DNA of 11,586 bases from the NCBI GenBank assembly GCA_947588775.1, contig CANPZQ010000059.1, positions 1 to 11,586 on the forward strand, written 5' to 3'. The notes under the pieces are model-generated. The model saw only the letters and a list, made by a program, of their open reading frames with translations. It had not been told where the DNA came from and ran no database searches. Origin of the DNA: an uncultured Clostridia bacterium (GTDB taxonomy: Bacteria; Bacillota; Clostridia; Oscillospirales; Ruminococcaceae). Positions 5,506-11,586 of this stretch are shown here, piece after piece (position 1 is the first letter of the stretch; each line of letters opens with the position of its first letter). Both the position numbers and the translations under genes were made by a program.

Positions 5506-7683
5506 ATGACCGAAACCTGCGACGAAAGATTTGAAAAGATGATTAAGCGGCTTTCCGACATGGATAAGCACTATAAAATCGACAAGCTCCGCTCGGCGTA
5601 TGAATACGCGGCGGCGATGCACGAGGGACAGAAGCGCGAATCCGGCGAGCCGTACATCACCCACCCGCTCGCCGTTGCGACGATACTCGTCGACCTCGGA
5701 ATGGACACCGACGCCATCTGCGCGGCGCTTCTCCACGACGTCGTCGAGGACACCGACGCCACCTATGACGACGTAAAAAAACGCTTCGGCGCGGACGTCG
5801 CGAACCTTGTCGACGGCGTTACGAAGCTGGATAAAATCAAGCTCGCCTCAAAGGAGGAGCAGCAGGCCGAAAATATCCGCAAAATTTTCCTTTCGATGGC
5901 CAAGGATATACGGGTTATAATCATAAAGCTTGCCGACCGCCTTCACAACATGCGCACCCTCAATTTTCGCAGCGGCATAAAGCGGCGCGACGTTTCTTTG
6001 GAAACAATGTCGATTTTCGTGCCTCTTGCGAACCGCCTCGGAATCAGGCAGCTCAAAGAAGAGCTCGAGGACATCTCGTTTTCCTACCTCGACCCGTTTG
6101 CGTATGCCGAAATAGAGCAGCTCCTTGAAAAGAGCAAGAAAGAGCGCGAGGAGTTCATCGAATCCATCAAGGTGAGAATAAAGGAACGCCTCGCGGCGGA
6201 TTTTCCGAACGCGACCATCGAGGGGCGCGTAAAGAGCGCGTACGGAATATATAAAAAGGTTTACGAACAGGGCAAGACCTTCGACGAAATCTACGACAAA
6301 TACGCCGTCCGAGTAATCGTCGACAGCGTAACCGACTGCTACTATGTTCTCGGGATAATGCACGACATGTTCCAGCCGATACCGAACCGCTTCAAGGACT
6401 ATATCTCGACCCCGAAGGCGAATATGTACCAGAGCCTTCATACCACCGTCATGGGGCGGGAGGGGATACCCTTTGAGGTGCAGATACGCACATGGGAGAT
6501 GCACCACACCGCCGAATTCGGCATCGCGGCGCATTGGAAATATAAGGAGGGCCGGACCGGAAAATATAAATTCGACGAGCGGCTGAACTGGGTTCGTCAG
6601 ATACTCGACATTCAGAAGGAATCGGACGACGCCGAGGACATCGTCCGCGCGATTAAAAACGACTTGGCCCCCGAGGACGTATTTGCGATGACCCCGAAGG
6701 GGGACGTTATAACGCTCCCGCAGGGCGCGACGGTAATCGACTTCGCGTATGCGATTCATACTCAGGTCGGCCATAAGATGACCGGCGCGAAGGTCGATAA
6801 AAAGCTCGTGCCGTTCGACTATGTAATAAAGACCGGCGAAATCGTCGAGATAATCACGTCCAAAGACCCCGCCCACGGCCCGAAGCGCGACTGGCTCAGC
6901 ATTTGTCAGACCAACGAGGCGAAGGCCAAAATCCGCACATGGTTCAAAAAGGAACGCCGCGAGGAAAATATTGAGGAGGGCCGCGAGGAGCTTTGGCGGG
7001 AGCTTAAGAGGAATTTAATCCATATCTCCGAGGAGGATTTGCCGGAGCTTGTCGCGGTGGATATGAAGCACCACGGCTGTGAAACCGTCGAGGACTTCTA
7101 TGCGGCAATCGGCTACGGCGGCGTAAGCCTCTCAAAAATCCTTCCGAGGCTTAAGGAGGACTACAACAAGAAATTCGTACAGCCCGAGCGGCAGGAGGGC
7201 GCGGAATTTGCGCCCCAGACCGACCGTTCGCCGTCGGGGGTAATCGTAGACGGAATCGCGAATTGCGTAGTAAAGCTCTCGCAGTGCTGTTCGCCGCTCC
7301 CCGGCGACGACATCGTCGGGTTCATCACCCGCGGCCACGGCGTTTCGGTCCACAAAAAGGACTGCGTGAACTATCTTTCCCAAAAAGACCAGGAGCCGGA
7401 CAGGTGGGTCGCCGTGAGATGGGCGGGACAGCCCGCGAAGAACTACTACAAGGTCGCGCTCGACGTTGTCGGGTATAACCGAATCGGAATTTTCGGCGAC
7501 GTTCTGCAGAGCCTCAGCGAGGCGAGAATCACCACCCACGAGGCGACGGCGCGCGTTCTTAAAAACGGAAACTTTATGGGCTCCCTGACCATCAGCGTCG
7601 CGGGGACGGCGGAGCTCGACGGGGTTATTTCGAGAATGAAAAAAATCTCCGGCGTGCTGTCGGTGGAAAGGAGCGCGAAATGA
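5506..7683 (+). CDS. rel: Bifunctional (p)ppGpp synthetase/hydrolase Rel
   Basis: This ribosome-associated enzyme makes (p)ppGpp from ATP and GDP/GTP when uncharged tRNA stalls translation, and hydrolyses it otherwise. At 725 residues it is normal long-RSH length. The hydrolase domain is intact: His53, His77-Asp78 in LLHDVVEDT, and Asp144 in KLADRLHNMR. The synthetase domain has the catalytic Asp264 (FDEIYDKYAVRVIV) and Glu324 (FEVQIRT), plus RFKD at 295-298, the RxKD form found in bifunctional enzymes rather than the ExDD of RelA. A TGS domain begins near 390 (DVFAMTPKGDVITLP), the zinc-finger-like region has QCCSPLPGDDIVGF (Cys594, Cys595), and the end is an ACT domain (about 650-725). AAGGAGG at 5490-5496 precedes the ATG. 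Its stop overlaps the next start by 4 bp. Confidence 0.97.
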   Translation: MTETCDERFEKMIKRLSDMDKHYKIDKLRSAYEYAAAMHEGQKRESGEPYITHPLAVATILVDLGMDTDAICAALLHDVVEDTDATYDDVKKRFGADVANLVDGVTKLDKIKLASKEEQQAENIRKIFLSMAKDIRVIIIKLADRLHNMRTLNFRSGIKRRDVSLETMSIFVPLANRLGIRQLKEELEDISFSYLDPFAYAEIEQLLEKSKKEREEFIESIKVRIKERLAADFPNATIEGRVKSAYGIYKKVYEQGKTFDEIYDKYAVRVIVDSVTDCYYVLGIMHDMFQPIPNRFKDYISTPKANMYQSLHTTVMGREGIPFEVQIRTWEMHHTAEFGIAAHWKYKEGRTGKYKFDERLNWVRQILDIQKESDDAEDIVRAIKNDLAPEDVFAMTPKGDVITLPQGATVIDFAYAIHTQVGHKMTGAKVDKKLVPFDYVIKTGEIVEIITSKDPAHGPKRDWLSICQTNEAKAKIRTWFKKERREENIEEGREELWRELKRNLIHISEEDLPELVAVDMKHHGCETVEDFYAAIGYGGVSLSKILPRLKEDYNKKFVQPERQEGAEFAPQTDRSPSGVIVDGIANCVVKLSQCCSPLPGDDIVGFITRGHGVSVHKKDCVNYLSQKDQEPDRWVAVRWAGQPAKNYYKVALDVVGYNRIGIFGDVLQSLSEARITTHEATARVLKNGNFMGSLTISVAGTAELDGVISRMKKISGVLSVERSAK

Positions 7684-8309
7684 ATATTCATAAGCTTTTG
7701 TCCCTCGGGGATTTCGGGACGAACTGCTATATCTTGGAAAATTCCGAGGGGAATGCCCTTCTTATCGACGCGCCGTACAGCGCGGGGATTATTTCGGCGA
7801 GGATTGATTCTTTGGGGCTTAGGCTTAAAAAGATACTTCTCACCCACGGCCACTGCGACCACATTGAGGCACTTAACGGGCTTTATAAAAAATACGGCTG
7901 CGAGGTATATATTTCCGAAGAGGACGCGCCGATGCTTACCGACGGCGCGCTTTGTAAGGCGGAGTATTTCGGCACGCACTTCGAGCCGTTTTTCGGGGCG
8001 AAAACGCTTTCGGACGGCGAAGAAATCTCACTCGGGGATATAACGCTTAAGGTAATCGCGACCCCGGGGCATACGCGCGGGTCGGTTTCGTTTTTGGCTG
8101 AGGAATGTATTTTCACCGGCGACACCCTCTTTGAGGGGAGCGTAGGAAGAACCGACCTCGGCGGCGGGGATTTTGATTTGCTTATTCAATCGATAGGAAG
8201 GCTTATGGGCCTCGGGCGGAACTATACGGTTTATCCCGGCCATGGCGGGGCGAGCGACCTTGAAAGCGAGCTTAAATTCAACCCCTTCCTTGAAAGGCTC
8301 AGAAAATGA
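7680..8309 (+). CDS. MBL-fold metallohydrolase (glyoxalase II-like)
   Basis: A 209-residue metallo-beta-lactamase-fold hydrolase binding two metal ions: THGHCDH (His56, His58, Asp60, His61), TPGHT (His131), FTGDTLF (Asp148) and YPGHG (His188). The full ligand set and the short length match the YcbL/YqgX-type glyoxalase II-like group found next to rel in many Clostridia. Hydrolysis of a glutathione- or bacillithiol-type thioester is possible, but the substrate cannot be told from sequence. The ATG shares ATGA with the rel stop, with AAAGGAG upstream in the end of rel, so translation is coupled. Its own TGA overlaps the hemZ start by 4 bp. Confidence 0.92.
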   Translation: MNIHKLLSLGDFGTNCYILENSEGNALLIDAPYSAGIISARIDSLGLRLKKILLTHGHCDHIEALNGLYKKYGCEVYISEEDAPMLTDGALCKAEYFGTHFEPFFGAKTLSDGEEISLGDITLKVIATPGHTRGSVSFLAEECIFTGDTLFEGSVGRTDLGGGDFDLLIQSIGRLMGLGRNYTVYPGHGGASDLESELKFNPFLERLRK

Positions 8310-9787
8310 CGCTTATTTTTTTCGGACATAATTTTCGGTATGAAATTGAGGCCGTCGCGAAGCTGTTTTTCCCGGTCCGCGCTTTTGAATTCATGACTGC
8401 GGACGGCCCGGAAGGGGTCGGGGAGCCGTTTTGTTTTCTTTCAAGAAAAGAGGAAGGCGGAGCGGCGGAGCTTTATGTATGCGCAAAAATCGGCGGCGCG
8501 TTCGCGGAGCGGCGGGGGAGCGTCAATCCCTCGGCCGACTATGAGCACGAATGCGAGCTTTCTTTATGCAGAATGATGTATGAATGCCTGTCGACGCTTA
8601 CCGGAATAAGGCCGGAATGGGGCGTTCTTACGGGAGTTAGGCCGGTAAAGCTTGTTTCGCGGCTTCTGAGCAGGGGAATGAACGAGGAGGAGCTTTGCGG
8701 ATACATGGCGCGGGAGCTTTTTGTTTCCCCCGAAAAGACAAGGCTCGCGCTCGAGGCGGCGAAAAACCAGCGGGAAATAATTTCCGCGCAGCCGAAAAAC
8801 AGCGTAAGCCTCTATGTTTCGATACCCTTTTGCCCGTCGCGGTGCGCATACTGCTCCTTTGTTTCACAGACGGTCGAGAGCTTTTTTAAGCTGATTCCGG
8901 AGTATGGTTTAAGGCTCTGCGAGGAGATTGAGATTACCGCTTCGGCGGTCCGGGAGCTTGGACTTACACTCGACACGGTTTACTTCGGCGGGGGAACGCC
9001 GACCGCAATCGACGCGGGGCAGCTTGACATGATTATGAAAAAAATTTCGAACAGCTTCGACCTTTCCGCGCTTCGGGAATACACCGTAGAGGCGGGGCGG
9101 CCGGACACCGTCACGAAGGAAAAAATTGATGTTATCCGCTCGAACGGCGGCGACAGGGTTTCGGTGAACCCGCAGACCCTAAGCCAGAGCGTTCTTGACG
9201 CTGTCGGCAGGCGGCATACCGTCGGGCAGTTCTTTGAAGCATACGCGCTCGCGGAAAAGGCGGGCTTTAAGGCGATAAACGTGGATTTGATAGCGGGGCT
9301 GCCGACGGACAGCTGCGACGGTTTTTGCAGGAGCCTTTCGGGGGTTATCGCCCTGAAGCCGCAGAATATAACCGTTCACGCGCTTTCGGTTAAGCGTGCG
9401 GCGGACCTTATGAGAAGCGGCGGCGCGCTTTCGGGCGCAGGCGAGGCCGCGAAGATGATTTCACACGCCGAAAAGGAGCTTGCCGCCGAAGGGTACAGGC
9501 CGTATTACTTATACCGCCAGAAAAACCAGCTCGGAAATCAGGAGAACGTCGGATTTGAAACGGGCGGCACGGCGGGAATCTACAACATCAACATGATGGA
9601 GGAGATTCAGACGGTTTTGGCGGTCGGCGCGGGAGCGTCTACGAAAATCGTTGCGAACGAGCGGGACATAAGGCGGTACTACAACCCGAAGTACCCGCTG
9701 GAATACATAAAGAGGTTTGACGAAACCGTCGCTGCGAGGAAAAAGGAGGCGGCGGTAAGGCTCAGGGAGGTTGTCGAGGGGAAGTGA
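8306..9787 (+). CDS. hemZ: HemZ-type radical SAM protein (coproporphyrinogen dehydrogenase-like)
   Basis: A 493-residue radical SAM protein. The 4Fe-4S motif is CPSRCAYC (Cys176, Cys180, Cys183) after SLYVSIPF, followed by VYFGGGTPT, the SAM-binding GGG loop of HemN-like proteins, then DRVSVNPQTL, INVDLIAGLP and a C-terminal GAGAST segment. The roughly 170-residue N-terminal region before the SAM core is typical of HemZ and absent from HemN and HemW. HemZ is annotated as oxygen-independent coproporphyrinogen III dehydrogenase, but its in vivo role in anaerobes is less certain. The start overlaps the MBL stop as ATGA. It is the last gene of the visible operon; in many Clostridia hisS and aspS follow hemZ, but here a repeat-rich gap comes next. 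Confidence 0.94.
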   Translation: MTLIFFGHNFRYEIEAVAKLFFPVRAFEFMTADGPEGVGEPFCFLSRKEEGGAAELYVCAKIGGAFAERRGSVNPSADYEHECELSLCRMMYECLSTLTGIRPEWGVLTGVRPVKLVSRLLSRGMNEEELCGYMARELFVSPEKTRLALEAAKNQREIISAQPKNSVSLYVSIPFCPSRCAYCSFVSQTVESFFKLIPEYGLRLCEEIEITASAVRELGLTLDTVYFGGGTPTAIDAGQLDMIMKKISNSFDLSALREYTVEAGRPDTVTKEKIDVIRSNGGDRVSVNPQTLSQSVLDAVGRRHTVGQFFEAYALAEKAGFKAINVDLIAGLPTDSCDGFCRSLSGVIALKPQNITVHALSVKRAADLMRSGGALSGAGEAAKMISHAEKELAAEGYRPYYLYRQKNQLGNQENVGFETGGTAGIYNINMMEEIQTVLAVGAGASTKIVANERDIRRYYNPKYPLEYIKRFDETVAARKKEAAVRLREVVEGK

Positions 9788-9804
9788 CAGAGCGGGTTAA
9801 GGAG

Positions 9805-9881
9805 GGGCGAAGCCCCCGCCGGCCGGAGGCCGGCGCGCCGCCGCAGGCGGCGGTGCGCCGAAGGCGCACGGGGCTTCGCCC
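9805..9881. repeat. Perfect 77-nt cloverleaf-like inverted-repeat structure
   Basis: A 12-bp closing stem (GGGCGAAGCCCC, 9805-9816, with GGGGCTTCGCCC, 9870-9881) encloses three adjoining perfect hairpins: 9817-9835 (8-bp stem, GGA loop), 9836-9852 (7 bp, GCA loop) and 9853-9869 (7 bp, GAA loop). No base lies unpaired between stems; only the three triplet loops (9 nt) are free. The closing arms can also fold on themselves around GAA or TTC. It starts 17 bp after the hemZ stop. No tRNA-like conserved bases or anticodon arm are present, so this is not a tRNA. It may be a palindromic extragenic repeat, a processing site or a terminator without a T-run. Confidence 0.85.
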
Positions 9882-10011
9882 AAGCCTGCGCATTTTGCGC
9901 GCCCATGATAGGGGCAGTCCCGGGCTTTGCACAAAACCCGGGGAAGGCCCGCGCCTCACCCATCCCCGCTCCGCCTGCGGCTCCGGGGGACGGGATTCGC
10001 CGCGGGCGGCG
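9882..10011. repeat. Further GC-rich hairpins downstream of hemZ
   Basis: There is a run of stem-loops: GCGCA/TGCGC (9888-9892 and 9896-9900) around a TTT triplet; CCCGGG (9919-9924 and 9937-9942) with an inner TTT/AAA pairing; CCCCG and CGGGG (9964-9968 and 9984-9988); and CGCCG/CGGCG (9998-10002 and 10007-10011). The stretch has no credible coding frame. It may belong to the same repeat family as the cloverleaf before it. Confidence 0.6.
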
Positions 10012-10036
10012 CGGGGCCTCCGCTGCTCCCTGCCTT

Positions 10037-10116
10037 CCACCCACCCGCCCACCCCACCTTACCCATACCCCCCCCCGCTCCGTCCCCGCGCCCTCCCTAC
10101 CTACCCCAAAAAATAA
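10037..10116. other. C-rich tract with minus-strand G-quadruplex potential
   Basis: C-runs separated by single bases at 10040-10055 (CCC A CCC G CCC A CCCC) give four G-runs with one-base loops on the minus strand, a strong G-quadruplex pattern; a run of nine C follows at 10068-10076. The tract ends in a short A-rich stretch (about 10108-10120) before the rlmD RBS. No promoter for rlmD could be recognised here. ORFs crossing the tract are low-complexity Pro/Arg translations and are not called. Confidence 0.6.
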
Positions 10117-10135
10117 AAACACCCAAGGACGACCC

Positions 10136-11586
10136 ATGACCAAAAACGACATTTTTACTCTCGAAATCACGTCGCTATCGAGCGACGGCTCCGGCGTAGG
10201 CCGCGCCGGCGGAATGGCGGTGTTCGTGCCGTTTTCCGCCGTCGGCGACATGCTTTTGTGCCGTGCGCTGAAGGTTGAAAAACGCTGCGCCTACGCGAAA
10301 ATCGAAAAAATCCTCGCGCCGTCGCCCGACAGAATCGAGCCCGACTGCGAGGTATACGGAAAGTGCGGAGGCTGCTGCTTCCGGCATATAAGCTACGAGG
10401 CCGAGTTAAGGGCGAAGGAGGGCTTTGTCCGCGACGCTTTTTCCCGCATAGCCGGGCTTTCGGTTCCGTTCGAGCCGATTATCCCCGCGCCGTCGGCGGA
10501 GCGTTACCGCAATAAGGCTCAGCTCCCCGTTTCGGAAATCGGCGGCGAGCCCGTCTGCGGATACTTTTCGCCCCGCTCACACAGGGTTATACCCTGCCCC
10601 GACTGCAAGCTTTCGCCCGAGGTTTTCTCGGAAATCTGCCGAGAAATTTTAAAATATCAGCAAAAAAACGGCCTTTCCTGCTATGACGAGGCGGCGCGCC
10701 GCGGGCTTTTGCGGCATATCTATCTTCGTCAGGGCCATTACAGCCGCGAGCTTTCGGTATGCCTTGTCGTAAGCGAAAATACGGAAAAATACAACGGGCT
10801 CGCCGCCATGCTTCCGAAAAAATTTCCGGAAATTAAGACAGTTGTATTAAATATCAACCCCGACGAAACGAACGTAATTTTGGGAAGCGGCGAAAAAATC
10901 CTTTACGGAAACGGCCTGATTCGCGACAGCGTCTGCGGGGTCAGGACGGAGCTTTCCCCGAAGAGCTTTTACCAGATTAACACCCCGGCGGCGGAGGCTG
11001 TATACCGAAAAGCGGCGGAATACGCGGCTTTGGACGGCGAAAAGACGCTTCTGGATTTATACTGCGGCGCGGGGACGGTCGGGCTTTCTATGGCGTCGGG
11101 AGCCGCGCGGCTCATAGGGGTCGAGGCGGTGCCGGAAGCGGTCGCAAACGCCCGCGAAAACGCCCGCCGCAACGGCGTTTCGGCGGAATTTATCTGCGCC
11201 GACGCGGCGAAGGCTGCGTCAAGGCTCGCCGAGCGCGGCGAACGCCCCGACGTCGTTGTCGTCGACCCGCCGCGAAAGGGCTGCTCCCGCGAGGCCCTCG
11301 ACGCGATAGCGAAGATGTCCCCCTCTCGCGTCGTGATGATTTCCTGCGACCCCGCCACCGCCGCCCGCGACGTAAAATACCTCTCCTCCCTCGGCTTCAC
11401 CCCCGAATCCGCCTGCCCCGCGGACATGTTCCCGAGGACGAGGCATGTGGAGACGGTGTGCTTATTGTCCAAACTCAATGTCAAGCAGCATATCGAGGTT
11501 GAACTCACCATGGACGAGATGGATTTGACCGCCGCCGAGAAGAAAGCCAGCTACGAGGAAATCAAGGCGTATGTGCTGGAGAAATT
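10136..11586 (+). CDS. rlmD: 23S rRNA (uracil-C5)-methyltransferase, RlmD/RumA type, 3' end missing
   Basis: A SAM-dependent enzyme of the TrmA/RumA family, which methylates C5 of a uracil in 23S rRNA. The frame starts at ATG 10136 (AAGGA at 10125-10129) and is still open at the window end (483 complete codons). Residues 1-55 fit a TRAM RNA-binding domain. The 4Fe-4S cysteines are Cys71, Cys77, Cys80 (C-x5-C-x2-C) and one of Cys154/Cys157. The methyltransferase domain has LDLYCGAGTVGL (Asp307), VDPPRKG (377-382) and the catalytic Cys404 in ISCDPATAARD. Family members usually end soon after the 'HVETVxLL' motif, here at 437-444. Instead the frame goes on for at least 39 residues (LNVKQHIEVELTMDEMD, then AEKKASYEEIKAYVLEK) with lower GC. 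The exact rRNA position cannot be told; an RlmCD-like double target is also possible. Confidence 0.93.
   Translation, partial: MTKNDIFTLEITSLSSDGSGVGRAGGMAVFVPFSAVGDMLLCRALKVEKRCAYAKIEKILAPSPDRIEPDCEVYGKCGGCCFRHISYEAELRAKEGFVRDAFSRIAGLSVPFEPIIPAPSAERYRNKAQLPVSEIGGEPVCGYFSPRSHRVIPCPDCKLSPEVFSEICREILKYQQKNGLSCYDEAARRGLLRHIYLRQGHYSRELSVCLVVSENTEKYNGLAAMLPKKFPEIKTVVLNINPDETNVILGSGEKILYGNGLIRDSVCGVRTELSPKSFYQINTPAAEAVYRKAAEYAALDGEKTLLDLYCGAGTVGLSMASGAARLIGVEAVPEAVANARENARRNGVSAEFICADAAKAASRLAERGERPDVVVVDPPRKGCSREALDAIAKMSPSRVVMISCDPATAARDVKYLSSLGFTPESACPADMFPRTRHVETVCLLSKLNVKQHIEVELTMDEMDLTAAEKKASYEEIKAYVLEK

Noticed and set aside
5848..6876. A 342-codon minus-strand ORF inside rel
   Set aside because: Rel is unmistakable with all its catalytic residues; the antisense frame has no family features or start signal.
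9784..10116. A 110-codon plus-strand ORF after hemZ, and a 190-codon minus-strand ORF over the same region
   Set aside because: Both translate hairpin repeats and the C-rich tract into Arg/Pro/Gly low-complexity sequence with no RBS; neither looks like a protein.

Overview
The window looks like a chromosomal stretch from a GC-rich anaerobic Firmicute of the class Clostridia, probably a gut lineage near Oscillospirales. This is inferred from three things: the gene set (HemZ-type radical SAM enzyme, PheB-type ACT protein beside homoserine dehydrogenase, a recJ-rel-MBL-hemZ run), GGAGG-type ribosome binding sites, and strong third-position GC bias. No rRNA, tRNA, CRISPR array or complete insertion sequence is visible.

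Layout. (1) Positions 3-362 hold the 3' end of a gene, perhaps a helix-turn-helix regulator. (2) Positions 499-1264 form a lower-GC cassette: a 35-residue membrane peptide, an Xre-type regulator with two C-terminal membrane helices, and a small membrane protein. The last two each need one extra A in an A-run to be read, and the regulator also carries an in-frame TGA, so the cassette appears decayed. (3) On the minus strand, pheB (ACT protein) and hom (homoserine dehydrogenase) form a two-gene operon read from 3165 down to 1457, ending at a clear hairpin terminator. (4) Positions 3220-3418 lie between the divergent operons and form an imperfect inverted repeat about 200 bp long. Each arm contains a near-consensus outward promoter, one driving pheB-hom and the other recJ-rel. 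Its core (3260-3373) resembles a MITE. (5) On the plus strand, recJ, rel, an MBL-fold hydrolase and hemZ are tightly packed with 4-bp ATGA overlaps at the last two junctions, so they very likely form one operon. (6) Positions 9788-10135 hold no credible gene. They hold a perfect 77-nt cloverleaf-like inverted-repeat structure, further GC hairpins, and a C-rich tract with G-quadruplex potential on the minus strand. (7) An rlmD-type 23S rRNA uracil methyltransferase starts at 10136 and runs off the end. It has an unusual C-terminal extension that coincides with a change in base composition.

How it works together. Hom makes homoserine for threonine and methionine. Rel senses amino-acid starvation through stalled ribosomes and sets (p)ppGpp. 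RecJ, HemZ and the MBL protein are housekeeping enzymes carried with it. The shared inverted promoter module could give the amino-acid and stringent-response operons a common control, but this is inference. The most distinctive signals are the mirrored promoters, the cloverleaf repeat and the RlmD tail. I saw no clear new defence or biosynthetic system.
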